64,000 nt of DNA from Ceratotherium simum simum. Taxonomy: Eukaryota; Chordata; Mammalia; Perissodactyla; Rhinocerotidae. Below are positions 38,101 to 53,100 of this stretch, piece after piece; positions within the stretch are counted from its first letter, which is position 1, and every line of letters starts with the position of its first letter. The notes under the pieces are model-generated. The model was not told where the DNA came from. It ran no database searches and worked only from the letters and a program-made list of their open reading frames with translations. The stretch covers positions 3,257,040 through 3,321,039 of the forward strand of contig NW_004454267.1 in NCBI RefSeq assembly GCF_000283155.1, given 5' to 3'. Made by a program: the position numbers and the translations under genes.

Positions 38101-41100
38101 CAGTGCAAGCAAAAGTTAGCCTGACTAGTGTTTTGACAGTTTTATTTACTTTGGATGTTTTTGGGCTGCAACTCTGCTAAGAACAGTGCCTGCATTATCC
38201 AGTGCTGTCCTTCTTGTAGAATAAGCCAAAACCATGATCTTCAGCCTTTTTATGTGTGAGGAATGCCTATTCTCCACTGGTTTTCATAGTTTCTGCTCTT
38301 TATGGAGGTGAGTGTGGTGGAAGGGTCATTGCCTCTGTTCTTTATAACCTCCATCTGTAAGGAGCCGTCAGCTATCTCAGATGAGGGTGATTCCTATCTC
38401 CATTGACTGATCTAGGTGACAGTTTCTAGGTTGAGAAAAGAATTACTTCCATGATTATAAGATTGGGATATAAAATCAGAGTTAACCAGAGATAACAACA
38501 TATTGATATCTGGGTGTCTCTTAACAGGTATGAAAATGGCTGTGCTTATTTCCACGAAGAAGAAAGAGAAGGACTTGCAAAGATCTGTAGGCTTGCCATT
38601 CATTCTCGCTATGAAGACTTCGTAGTGGATGGGTTCAATGTGTTATATAACAAGAAACCTGTTATATATCTTAGTGCTGCTGCTATGCCTGGCCTGGGCC
38701 AGTACCTTTGTAATCAGGTAATGTGGTATAAGGTGGATATTTTAAAGAAACAATGTTTTATTCTGCCCTGGAACTTTTTCAAGTGTGTAGACTTATTTCT
38801 TTAGCTGCTGTTCTTTTCAAGTGAAAAGAAAGATGGTTTTCTTATATACTTGTTTTGTTGTTATAAGAAAATATATAAATCTATGCAAATAAATTTAGAT
38901 ATATATATTTTTTAGTTGCCCAAAGGCAACCACAGTCAACATTTTACTTTATTTCTTTTCAAACTTTAATCAGAGTGAGTGTATGTGTGTTTTTTATATC
39001 TGGCTTTTCTCACTGTTATAATACGTACATATCATGTTTTAACAATTCTTCAAAGTAAAGTTTATTTTTAATGTCTTCGAAATATTCCTTCAAGTGAGTG
39101 TATATTTTTTTAACTGTTTTCCTTTTGAACAATTAGAGTGTTTGCATTCTTTTGCTTTCTATGACCATTTCCAGGTAATTCTCTTTGTATAGTGCTCTTA
39201 CAGACATGTTTGTGCATAAATTGTTTTCTATATTTAGGGTTATAGTTCTCAGATAGATTTTCAGAGTCAATCTAGAATTACTAGATCAAAGAGCATTGCC
39301 ATTTTTAAAGTTCATGGTGCATGTAGCCCAGTTAGGGGGCTACCTTGAGAGAAGAAATTGTTAAGCCTCTTGGCCAAGAATATTTTAAGGCAAAACCCAT
39401 AGGATTGGAGGGTTTGTCTTTTGTAAGATGGAGGAGTCCTGAGGAGATATATAGAGGAAAATCAGGGACTTAAGTTGATTCTGAGCTGTGGTCACTGATG
39501 GCAAGAAATTATGTCCTCTTCTTGAGGCTATACAAAATGGGGAGTTTTATAATATCCCTATGGAAATGCAAAACAAATTACTTTTTTGAGTACCTGCTGC
39601 AGGCCAGGCTCTTCTGGACCCAAGGCTGTCTTGGAACAGCAATCCAGTCTTCAGAAGATGAGGATATTCTGTTAAGCGAGAAAGGCAGGTGGCAGAACAG
39701 TATATAGAAGATGGTCATGTCCATGTTTTAAAAATTGTGTACATGCTTATATGCATGTGTTTTTATACCTAGAAAAATATATTTATATAAATACGTATAT
39801 TTATAAGTAGAAAATGTCTGGAAGTTTATTCACTAACCTGTTAACAGTGGTGGATTGGTGGCTTATGGCGGGGGGCGTTTTTACTTTTAATTTCCATGTT
39901 TTTTTACTGTGCGTTTTACTTGGGTTTCACTTTCATACTTTAAAAGAAAAGTCCTTTACGAGAGAGAAAGTGTGAAAAAAGTACTCATTAAGTTTTTGGT
40001 CTTTAAATTCTACCACGTCTTGGTTATACAGAACAATATGTGGCAACTGTTAAAAAACTCCTAAAACTATAAACTCTTCTAGGATTTGGAAGCTAAAAAT
40101 GAAGAATATAACATTTATTTGTGGGCCGGCCCCATGGCATGGTGGTTAAGTTCTGTGTGCCCCGCTTTGGCAGCCCAGGTTCTTCGGCAGTCAGATCCGG
40201 GGCGCAGACCTATGCCACTCGTCAGCCATGCTGTGGCGGCAACCCACATATAAAGTGGAGGAAGATTGGCACAGATGCTAGCTCAGGGCTAATCTTCCTC
40301 AGGGAAAAAAAATTTATTTAACAATTACTGTCTCCATCCATAACACTGACTTCATTTCTCTTAAGAAATGTACATCTGCTAGACCATATTTATTACTTTT
40401 AGGAGTGGGTGGACCCATAAATAAGATATTGTTCTTCGAATGCCTTTAGCTGTTATTATTTACCACTAATGCTTGGAGGAAGGACCCTAAATTATCCCCA
40501 GAAAAATGCTGAGGGTTCAGTTGTTTCTTGGTTTGGAAAAGTGTTTTTTGTTGTTGTTTGTTTTTTTGGTATATTCTAGAATATGCCAAAGATAGTTACT
40601 CAGTTAGAATATGAGTTGATAGTTACTCATTTTGTTGACTCCTTTAGGAAATTTTACATTGTCTGTGTCCTCTTATAAAATATCTCAGCTCCTGGAAATT
40701 CACGCTTTTTTTTGGCTCGACTTTCTAGATGTAGTTTAACATTTATTTATAATATTAAGAGTTCCTAAGGAGAGAGAGTGTTTAAAAAGAACAATTGTGA
40801 CTTGTCTTAGAGCCACAATCTTTTGGGGGCATAAGTGAATGGTGACAGAGATCTTTCTTATCAAATTGTATGTTCCTTCTTACAGCTCGGCTTGCCCTTC
40901 CCCTGCTTGTGTCGTGTGCCCTGTAACACTATGTTTGGATCCCAGCATCAGATGGTGAGTTCTCCTTTTGGTTTGTAAAATAACATGGAATTGTGTTTTG
41001 AAACTGTGTCTTCCTTTTTTCTTTTTGTGAGGAAGATCAGCCCTGAGCTAACATCCATGCTAATCCTCCTCTTTTTGCTGAGGAAGACCGGCCCTGAGCT

Positions 41101-44100
41101 AACACCTATTGCCAATCCTCTTCCTTATTTTTTTTTTCCCTTTTTCTCCCCAAAGCCTCAGTAGATAGTTGTATGTCATAGTTGCACATCCTGCTAGTTG
41201 CTGTATGTGAGACACGGCCTCAGCATGGCCCAACAAGCAGTGCGTCGGTGCCCGCCCGGGATCCAAACCCGGGCCGCCAGCAGCAGAGCGCGTGCACTTA
41301 ACCGCTAAGCCACAGGGCCGGCCCCCTGAAACTATGTCTTCCTTTAAACTGAAGTTCTGTTTGCTGGCCTCCAGATAATTAGTAGCTTATTCATTTATTG
41401 CTTAGATCTTCCCATTGCATACTACATGCTTCCGGATTTGAATGTCCATGAAGGTTGGCTAGTATATAGGTCAGGAGCACTTGGCTCTTAAGGAATCTTG
41501 TAATCACTATATCACCTGCTTTAAGTGGAAACATGGAATCCAATTAAGCACCAGAAATTCCTTCAAAATGATTATCACTGTTGCCTGGGTTTATGAATTG
41601 GCAGATTTTTAAAATGAGGTTCTTCATTATAGTATTGGGATTGAATTCTGCTTATTTTTATTTTATTTTATTTTTTGGTGAGAAAGATTGGCCATGAGCT
41701 AACATCCGTTGCCAACCTTCCTCTTTTTGATGAGAAAGATTGGCCCTGAGCTAAGATCTTTGTCCATCTTCCTCTGTTTTGTATGTGAGACACCACCACA
41801 GCATGGCTTGATGAGCAGTACATAGGTCCGTGCCTGGGATCTGAACCTGCAAACCCTAGGCCGCTAAAGCGGAGCGCACAAACTTAACCACTACACCACC
41901 CAGCTGGCCCCTCTACTTATTTTTAGGTGTGCAAGTGATAAGCCTTTCCCTACTGAAGCCAGAAGCAAAAGGGATAAGGTTTTAGGATTCTGATTTCTTT
42001 TTTTTCTAATTAAAGTATAGTTGACATATGCTTGAAACTAATATAATATTGTATCTTTCTTTTCAAGGTAGTTTGATTTTTCTAGTTCAGGTACATCAAT
42101 GAGTAACATTAGAGATACATTTTTGGCTGTTTTTTGGGGGTTGAGAGAACATTTTCTTAAACATAAATGTTAAAAACTAGAGGAGTCTTGGTCCTGTATA
42201 TTCAGTTTTTAACTTTAATTTCATTTCACTGATTTTTTTAGTTAGTCTTCAAGAAAAACTATTTGATTTTTACATCTGTGATTAGAGAAAAGAGAAAAAT
42301 AGTCAAGAATAAGAATTGTGATTAATTTTGAGAATCATCTTCTTTTGGAAGTTATAATTTTTCATTGTATAGCTTTTATGCTGATTGCCTCATGTTTTTG
42401 TGGTTTGTCTTTTAATCCCAGGATGTTGCCTTCCTGGAGAAACTGATTAAAGAAGATATAGAACAAGGAAAACTGCCCCTTTTGCTTGTTGCAAATGCTG
42501 GTAAGTATCATGAACTGGAATCTTCCATTTTGGACATATAAGAGAGAGGCTAGGTACTTAGCCTAAAAAAGACCAAGTCTTAAGAAATGTTTGTGCACCA
42601 CATGTTTAAGATAGTCTGTATCAGCATTGTGGTGAGAATTATAATACTATAGTTGGCTCATTAGATTCCCTTTAATTTTTGGTTTGTTTGGGGAGTTATT
42701 TTGTTGGTATGTGGATACTTTTTCATTTAGGTTGTAAGTGCTTCTCTACTTCTTCATGTGCTTCCTTTCTAAATTGATTTTTAAAATGTCACACTTAAAT
42801 GTCCACCTTGGGCTGGCCCTGTGGCGTAGTGGTTAAGTGCGCGTGCTCCGCTGCTGGCGGCCCGGGGTTCGGATCCCAGGCGCGCACCGACGCACTGCTT
42901 CTCCAGCCATGCTGAGGCCACGTCCCACACACAGCAACTAGAAGGATGTGCAGCTATGACATACAACCATCTACTGGGGCTTTGGGGGAAAAAATAAATT
43001 AAAAAAAAAAAATGTCCACCTTGTAGACAGCAGGTCAACTACCACTTTCTACTCTGCTTACCATATTCAGCATTGTACCTGAAGCTCTAGACAGTGCAAT
43101 AAGGCGAGAACAATGATTAAATGACATACAGATTGGAAAGGAAGAATAAACTGTCTCTATTTGCAGGTGGCATGATTGTATAGATAGAAAGTGCTAAGGA
43201 AACCAAGGAAAGCCATTGAAGCTAATAAGCGAATCTGTCAAGGTTGCAGGATTTCTATATACTAGCGATGAACAATTGAAAGTGAATTTAAAATGCTATT
43301 CATAATAGCATCAAAAAAATGAAAACTTCATGGCTAAATTTAACAAAATACATGAAAGATCTGTACACTGGAAACTATAAAATGTTGCTGAGAGAAATTC
43401 AGGAGGACCCAAATAAATGGAATGATGCCACGTGTATAGGTTGGAAGACTCAATATTGTTAAGTCACATCCCCCCAAATTAATCTATAGATATAACTCAA
43501 CCCCTATCAAAATCTCAGCAGGCTACAATTTCTTACAGAATTGATAAGCTGATTCTAAAATGTATACAAATATACAAAGGATCTAAGAATGGCCAAAATA
43601 ATTTTGAAAAAGAACAAAATTGGAAGACTTACCCTATTTGACTTTTAGACTTACTATAAAGCTAACAAATCAAGAACACGTGAGATTAACTGAAGAGATT
43701 AGCGAGTTCAGAAATAGACTCACATGTATATGGTCACTTGACTTTTTTACAAAGATGCCAAGGTAATTCAAGGAAGAAAGGATAGTCTTTTCTACCAGTG
43801 GGCTTGGAACAATTGGATATCCATATGGAAAAAAAATGAGCCTTAAGCCTTACCTCACTCTATATACAAAAATTAATTAAAAGTGGTTCATAGACCCAAA
43901 CATAAGAGCCCAAACAGTAAAACTTCTAGAAGAAAATGTGGAAGATCTTTGTGACCTTGGGTTAGGCAAAGATTTCTTAGGACGTAACAGGCATGAACAA
44001 TAAATTAGACTTTATCAAAAATTAAAATCTTTTGCTGTTCAAAAGACCCTGTTAAGAAAATAGACGAGTTACAGACTGGGAGAAAATATTTGCAGAACAT

Positions 44101-47100
44101 TTTTTTGACAAAGGACTGTACCCAAAATACATAAATAAGTTTTTCCATTCAATATTGAGACGAACAATACAATTTTTTTATTGTGAAATTTTTGTTGTAC
44201 ATTATTGTTTGAGACAAACAATACAATTTTTTAAATGAACAAGATATTTGAATAGACACCACCAAAAAAAATATGAATGTATAACGACTTGAAAAGATGT
44301 TTAACATCATTAGACATTAGAGAAATGCAAATTAAAATCACAGTGAGCTGCTATGCCATATCTGGAAGAAATACAGTGCCACATGCTGGTGAGGATGCAG
44401 AGCAGCTGGAACTCGCAGACAGTACTGGCAGGGATGCAAATAATGTACAGCTACTCTGGAAGAGAGTTTGGCAGTTCCTCAAAGGCTAAATATAGAATTA
44501 CCATATGAACTATTAGTCCCACTTCTAGGTATGTATCAAAGAGAAATGAACACATATGTCCACACAAAGAACTATATGCAGTATTCATAACTGGAAGCAA
44601 CCAGATATCCTTCCCTGGGTGAATGGATAAACAAATTGTGGTACAGCCATATCTTGGGATACTAAGCAATAAATGGAAATAACTGCCGATATACATATCA
44701 ACGTGGATGAAATTTCAAAAGCATGCTAAGTGCAAAAAGCCAGACACAAAAGAAGTTACGTAGTGTTTGATTCCATTTATATGCAATTCTAAAAAAGACA
44801 AAACTACAGTGGCAGAAAACAGATCAGGATTATCTGCGGCCAGTGAGGAGTGGAGAGAAGAGTGCAACTTCAGGATGGGGACCATCTGGGGTGGTGGAAA
44901 TATTCTCTACCGTGATTGTGTGGGTGGTCACACACTGCATACTTCTGTCAAAACTCACTGAACCATACACTGAAATGAGTGGATTTTATCGTGTGTAAAT
45001 TATACTTCAATCAATAAGGCTGATTATTTAAAAGATAATAATAAAGAGAAAAAACACTTAAACACCTTATTTCTAGCAGGAAAACCACACCTTCCTTCCT
45101 GACTTAGCATATTGTATGTTTAAAAAGAAACATAAATGTACCCATATTCAATCACTTGATAGATGAGAGAGTCTGCAATTCACATGTGACTGAGTGACTG
45201 AATGACTTAGGAGACTCTGGGACGTCGCCAGAGTACGCATCCCAGGGGTTAGCCAGCAGACATTGCCAAAAACGTGAAAAGACAATGAACGTGGTCCAGT
45301 CACTAAAAGACAGCGCTATGCTTTTTGTTTTGATGGATGGGTCATATGACACAACCCATGCATTGGCCTTTGATCTTGTTTCAACTAAACCAAATGTGTC
45401 AGTTAAGATTTTTTTTTAATTTGAGACAGACTTGTGTGTGTGGCATAAACCCTGCAAAAGAACCAGTTCCATTAGTTGTGTTTGTTGAGGTAGTTGGTGA
45501 GGTTTGAAATCTTGTTAGGTGGGATTCTGCTAACTGGAAATTTAGGACAGTTGGCAGAATACATGATTCCACATTTTACTTACGCTCTGTGAAGAGGGAT
45601 CTGCCCAGCAAAGCCTGTAGTGTAAACAAATAACCAAGGGAATGGGTTAAAGTGTTTAATAGGTTTAAACTGACTTCAGAATGCATGTTCTATTTTAAAA
45701 CAAAAACCTCTTCAATTGGGTTAAAAAAAACCCAAATTCATCTGTTTGTTTTTTATAAAGTACACACCTAAATAGAAATAACCCAGAAAGTGACAAAAAG
45801 TAAGAGAGGAAAAGGATATCTTGGGGAAATACTAAGAGAACAAAAGTACTATAACAATGTTAGTATGAGATAAAATGGACTTCATGTTATTTGCTAATAA
45901 TTCTCCATCTAATCTACTAAGAGAGATAACAGTTATGAATGCTTATGAACATAACTTTGAAATATATAAAGGAAACATTGAGGGGATACAAGTATAAATT
46001 AGCAAACCCACAATCTTGGCAGGAGACATGAATACATTTCTCATGAGACAACAGATTAAGTAGATAGAAAATAAGTATATAGAGGATTTAAATAACACTA
46101 TTTTTTTTTTAAGATTTTAGTTATTTATTTTTTCCCCCCAAAGACTCAGTAGATAGTTCTATGTCATAGCTGCACATTCTTCTAGTTGCTGTATGTGGGA
46201 CGCGGCCTCAGCATGGCCAGAGAAGCGGTGTGTCGGTGCACGCCCGGGATCTGAACCCGGGCCGCCAGCAGCAGAGCGCACGCACTTAACCGCTAAGCCA
46301 CGGGGCCGGCCCTAAATAACACTATTAACAAGCTTGAGTTTATAGATACATGTAACGGAAATACACACTCTTCAAAACTTGAATAATCAACTTGCAAAAG
46401 TTGATTTTAAGCCAATCCACAGAGAAGATGTCAATAAAACAGAGATATGTTACTTCCCTCATAGGGAGAAAACATATATGAAAGCTTTTATCATGCCGTA
46501 AGGACTCAGAAGATATTTGTTCCTTTCAGTATCCTTTTTTGTGTGTTTTATCCTAGGAACTGCAGCAGTGGGGCACACGGATAAGATTGGGCGTTTGAAG
46601 GAGCTCTGTGAGCAGTATGAGATATGGCTTCACGTGGAGGGGTGAGTCGGGGGTGTGGCTGGCTCCACGTGAAGAGTGGACATCTAGGCTCTCACTTGGT
46701 CGTGACATTTATCACTAAGGGCTCTTTGGGTTCCAAATAACAACATAACCCAAATTGGCTTAAGCAAGAAGAGATTTTATTGACTCACATAACTAAAAAG
46801 ACCACTGCTAGGATTAGCTTGAGGCACAGCGTCGACCAGGATTCGATGTCTTCCTCCCTCCCCTCTCCCCCGGTCATTTGGTTTAATTTCCTCTATGTTG
46901 GCTCCATCTGTAGATAGACTCTCCTGTTATGGTGCAAAGTAGCTGCAGCAGCTCCAGCCTTCTTTCCAGGTTTGTGGCCAGCGGGTCAGAAGTCCCAGCA
47001 AAAGTGTCACACTGAACCACTCACTGTGGCCAGGGAAATGTAATACTCTGATAGTTTAGGTTACTTGCCCACCTCTGGAGTGAGTGGTATCGTCTCCTCC

Positions 47101-50100
47101 ACCCAAAGCTCTGGTCTGATAGAGGAGATCGGGGTGGTTTCCCAGAAGGCTGTTGGAGTGCTGCTAAGAGAAGACAGGGGAGAGGATGCAGGGCAGCCAA
47201 AGTAGTCCATACCCCGCACATCATATGAGGTAAGTTTCTTTTTTATTTTATCGCTATGGGAAAGAATGATGACTGGAAAATAATAGCCATGAAAGATATA
47301 AAATAAGACACACATTACACTAAATAAGTAGGAGACATCCCTTAAAACACATTTTGATTAAAATGCATTTTCAAGGTTTTCCTGAAATTTGTATACACCA
47401 CATTTTCTGTTGCTGTTATAAAAACTAATAACACAACTGAAAGACATTTAAATGCCAGCTTGGAACAGCACAGCCTTTTTTTTTTTGAAAGTGCATACTT
47501 AGTGAATAAGCAGCAGTAAATAATTAGTTCTTAGATTGGTGTTTTTTCTTCCAGTGTGAATCTGGCAACATTGGCTCTAGGTTATGTCTCCTCATCAGTG
47601 CTGGTATGTTGTTGATTTACTGAATACTGTGTTCTTAAGAAGGAATGTAAAATCACTTAATCCCTGATGGCTTATCACGGGTTTTATGAACGGAGGAGGG
47701 TGTGGGTTTAGTGTATTCTGATAGTCTAACAAAAAGTCGTCCTCTTTTTGGTAGGCTGCGACCAAGTGTGATAGCATGACGTTGACTCCGGGCCCGTGGC
47801 TGGGTCTGCCGGCTGTTCCTGCAGTGACCCTTTATAAACACGACGATCCTGCCTTGGTAAGCTCACTCTCACTGTGAGGGAGTGAGGAGTGGCTGATAAT
47901 CACTATTGGGTCTGGGGGCAAAATATGGAAAAACAAAGGAAAAAGTGAAAAGTCTCCTTAATGCCACTTCTATGACTTTTTTTTTTTTTTTTTTTTTTCA
48001 AAAAAGTATTTATTTATTTATTTTTTGGTGAGGAAGATTAGCCCTGAGCTAACATCCGTTGCCAATCTTCCTGTTTTTGCTGAGGAAGCTTGGCCCTGGG
48101 CTAACATCTGTGCCCGTCTTCCTCTACTTTATATGGGACACTGCCACAGCGTGGCTCGACAAGCGGTGCACTGGTGCACCCCCAGGATTCAAACCTGCGA
48201 ACCCCGGGCCACCGCAGGGGAGTGTGTGCACCTAACTGCTACGCCACGGGGCTGGCCCTGAAAAGAGTATTTTTAACATAAGTGAAACTGTACCATATGT
48301 ATTTTTTCTGTTATTCTCCTCATATTTCCCCACATGTATGAAGAACTTTTTATGACATTCATGACTGCATAATGTTCTATCACTTAAATACCACAGTTTA
48401 TTTAATCATTCTCCATTTGTGAACTTTTAGGATGTTTTCAAATTTTTCTTACTGAAATAATGAGCATCTTTCTGTATTTCAAATTGTTTCCTTAGACTAG
48501 GTTTCCAAAAGTGGCATTACTGTCAGAGTAGTTAAAGCATGTGATCCACATTATCTAGAAGGCTGTAACATGATATGTTTTTTTAAAGCATGGCGGTGGT
48601 TCTTGATAGTGGATCAATTAGTGATAGGCACATGCAAAATAAGCTTTACATGACTCTTGCTAAACCAGTTAAGTTCTTGCTCAGCTGATTATGGCCAGGG
48701 ATTTGAGGGCCTCAGAACAGCCTTGGAAGAGGCTGCCTCTTGAGTGGCTGAGATCTCCAGCCCTGGGATGTGACCCATCTGGATTCTCATCCTGGCTTTG
48801 CCACATCTTAGCCATGAAGCTGTGGACAAAGCAAAGCCTCTGAGCTAAGTTGCCAGGAATACTTCCCTCACGGAGTTGTTGGATGATCGAATGAGTAATG
48901 CAAGCCAAGTGCCTGGTGTAGCATCCCACACATACTCAGTGCATAGTCAATGATAACTAGTTAATTCTGCTGTGTGGTTTCATTGGCTTTGATTAATAAA
49001 CCCATATTGGCTTTTTTAGACTTTAGTTGCCGGACTTACATCAAATAAGCCAGCAGACAAACTCCGTGCCCTGCCACTGTGGTTGTCTTTACAATACTTG
49101 GGACTCGACGGGATTGTGGAGAGGATTAAGCATGCCTGTCAACTGGTGAGTAGGAACCTGAAGTTTAAATGAGTCACAGATACTCCATGGCAAAAGCAGA
49201 GACAGAAAAATACTTCATTGATCTACCCTTCACCCAATACCTTGTTGTCTGGATTTCTCATCTCATGAGAAGGCAGACTAATTGCCCTGTAGGTGTACAT
49301 TTCTTATTCAAAGTTCTGGGAGAGACTGCTGGGGCTGTCCCAGTGTTTGTGTCCAAATGAAATCAGATTGAAATGAAGGCTGGTGTCAGCGGGGATGAGA
49401 TGACAGCCGGGGAGTGGAAAAGGACGCAAAAGGGGGATAAATGTTCCACTTGACTGCCTGACTCTTGAGGGTAAAGGAATACGATGGTCAGGGTGGAATG
49501 TGGATGGCATGTATATTTTTAACACCAGCTGGCTTGGGTTCCAAATTGCAAGGCTCTAGGGACAATTCTAATTCTCTTTCTATTTGAGGTGTTCTAATTG
49601 TGAAAAATATGTAATTATGCTATAGTTTAGAAAGCAAAAACATGTCATGTTTATGCAGGTTGAGAGCTGAGTATACCTAAGTCTAAAAGCATAATGTCAG
49701 CCCTCTACCTCATTTCCTTCCCTGTGAAATAGGGATGATGATGTAACCAGAGATCCTTATGGGGACTTAATGAGTTCATACATGTAAAGCTCTTACAGGG
49801 CCGGCTCCGTGGCTTAGCGGTTAAGTGCACGCGCTCTGATGCTGGCGGCCCGGGTTCGGATCCCGGGAGCGCCCCGAGGCACCACTTCTCCGTCCAACGT
49901 GAGGCCGAGTCCCACGTACAGCAACTAGAAGGATGTGAACCTATGACATACAACTATCTACTGGGGCTTTGGGGGAAAAAACTGAATAAATAAAATCTTT
50001 AAAAAAAAAAAAAAAAAGCTCTTACAGTAGTGCCTAGTCATACAGTAATGCAAATAGGTTTGAAAAGGAATCTTTGGGGGCCAGCCCCATGGCCTAGTGG

Positions 50101-53100
50101 TTAAGTTTGGCATGCTCTGCTTTGGTGGCCGGGGTTCAGATCCCAAACGCGGACCTACTTGTCAGCGGCCATGCTGTGGTGGGGACCCACATACAAAATA
50201 GAGGAAGATTGGCACAGATATTAGCTCAGGGATGATCTTCCTCAAACCAAAAGAGGAAAATTGGCAATGGATGTTAGCTCAGGGCGAATCTTCCTTAGCA
50301 ACAACAAAAAAAGAAGAAGAAATCTTTGTTTTAAATATATTCTTGGGGAATTGGCACTTCCTCTAGTGTCGTTTTTGTATTTAAGAAAAATTACTATTTT
50401 CGTATTATTGTAGCAGTAGTCCTTCGGTTTGTAATGTGAGGATAGTTCATTCTAACATTGTTTCTATTTCATTAGAAACTATTCTAAATGAAGTAGTTTC
50501 ATGTTTACATTAAACAATTTTAAGATTTATGTTCATTATGTTTATGAAAGCCCCACATTTTTTAAGACGTTTTCTCACTGGGCTGCTGGCTCACATCTTG
50601 AGGTTGGGTTCTTCGGAAAGAGAAGCCTTTATTGCCATAGTAACTTCATCAGTTTGGGGAAGGTTTGAGCACTCAAGGGAGAGTGTTTTCAGTTCCCTTT
50701 GGCTTACAGACTGCAGGAAAATAATGATGACATTAACTCCCAAACCCTTGAGGTCGCTGCAGCTCTGGCATCTTCCTGCAAGCAAACACTGTAGCTGATC
50801 TCAAATCCTCTTGAGGGCTTGAGTGATGGCCTGTTGCTGACTCACCACTGCTAAATGCACATGTTAAACTGCATGGAAATTTAGCAGGTGCAGTTATGTG
50901 TGTCCATTCATGCCTCATATTCCATACCAGGTGTAGGTTCCCTGAGAGCAAAAATCAGTGTCCTCCTCCTCCTCTTCTTCCTTCTTAGCGGTGTCATCTT
51001 CATCTTTAGCTTCATGGGACATGGTTATTGAGCACTTACTCAGTGCCAAGCACTCTGAAGCACTGTACATGCATTGTCGCATTCGATCCCCACAACTTCA
51101 CTAGAACTTAAGGTCCACTGATAACATATTAAGAATTCGTTTTCATGGGGGGGTTTTCAGTGTTTAACACTCAATAAATATCTGTTGAATTAATGAACTC
51201 CGACCTAATGAGGTAGATACTGTTTCATTCCCACATCAGTGGTAGGAGAACTGGGATTGAGGTATTAATGTAAGGATGATGATGGTGTTGGTGAGGACGG
51301 TAGTTGTCACTTACATGATGCATACCATGTTCTACACACTTACCATACATCGACTTATTTCGTCTTCATAACAACCCTGTAAGATAGATACTATCATTCC
51401 CATTTGATAGTTGAGGGAACTGAAGCGTAGAGAGGCTAAAGAACCTGTCCCAGGTCATAGCTAGTAACTGGCAGATTAAGTAAGTTATCCATGGTCCTGC
51501 AGGTGATAAGTGGGAGAGCCAGGTTTTGAACCCAGGTGTGGCTATTCCAGACCCCATGTTCCTGACCCGCTCTTAACAGTGCTGTCCTCTCTCATGTATC
51601 TCTGCTCCTCCTCCTCCCCCAGTGTCAGGTATTGTGCCTTGCACACATTTGCACTCAGTAGTTTTTTTTTTTTACTGAGGTATAATTGACATATAACATG
51701 ATATTAGTTTCAGGTATACAACATAATGATTCAATATTTGTATATATTGTGAAATGATCACCACAGTAATAAGTCTAGTTAACATCTGTCACCATACCTA
51801 GTTATAGAAAAATAGTTTTTCTTTTGTGATGAAGACTTTTAAGATTTATTCTCTCAGTAACTTTCAAATATGCAATACAGTATTATTAACTATAGTCACC
51901 ATGCTGTACATCACATCCCCACGACTTACTTATTTTACAACTGGAAATTTGTATCTTTTGACGCCCTTCACCCATTTCGCTGACCCCCCCCAACCTCCCA
52001 CCTCTGGCAATCACCAATCTGTTTTCTGTAGCTATGAGCTTCTTGTTTTGTTTTAGATTCCACATATAAGTGAGATCATACAGTGTGTGTCTTTCTCTTA
52101 GCATAAGTCCTTCAAGGTCCATCCATGTTGTCACAAATGTCAAGATTTCATGCTTTTTTATGGCTGAATAATATTCCTGTGTGTGTGTGTGTGTGTGTGT
52201 GTGTATCACATTTTCTTTATCTATTCATCCATTGATAGGCACTTAGGTTGTTTCCATATCTTGCTATTGTAAATAATGCTGCAGTGAACATGAGGGTGCA
52301 GATTATCTTTTCGAATTAGTGTTTTTGTTTTCTTCAGGTAAATACCCAGAAGTGGAATTGCTGGATCATATGACAGTTTTATTTTTAATTTTTTGAGGAA
52401 CTTCCATACTATTTTCTATAGTAGGTGCACCAGTTTACATTCCCACCAGCTGTGCGCAAGGGTTCCATTTCTCCATACCCTCTCCAACACTATGTCTTTT
52501 TGATAATAGCTGTTCTAACAGGTGTGAGGTGATATCTAATTGTGGTTTTGACTTGCATTCCCCTGATGATTAGGGATGTTGAGCATCTTTTGATGTACCT
52601 ATTGTACCTTCTGTATGGCCATTCTGTAAGTTCCCTTTCACTTTGTTAATGGTTTCCTTTGCCGTGCAGAAGGTTTTTAGTTTGATGTAGTCCCACTTGT
52701 TGATTTTTGCTTTTGTTGCCTTGCACTCAGTAGTTTTGAATGAGTGAATGACTTATATTGCTAATTTGACAAATTCACGTGTCTCATTAGAATAAGCTTT
52801 TTTGGAACCACTAAATGTACCTTTTAACTGAAAGACTGGGGAATATTTGCAGATGTTGAAATGCAAAAATTGGCAGCCAGACTTAGAAATCACCAGGTTG
52901 CACAGGGCTTTATCTCCCTGAGATCCTTGTTTGCAGACATGCAGAGACCCTCATGAAAACCGCTTCTTAATATGTTGTGTCAATCAAATGAAATTACATA
53001 GCTGTTTTTTGTCATTTTCAGAGTCAGCGGTTGCAAGAAAGTTTGAAGAAAGTGAACCACATCAAAATCTTGGTAGAGTATATAATTTGATTTGTTTTTG

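Noticed and set aside
52180..52204. (TG)n tract as a possible regulatory Z-DNA element
   Set aside because: It is a simple microsatellite inside an L1 3' end, with no other regulatory signal.
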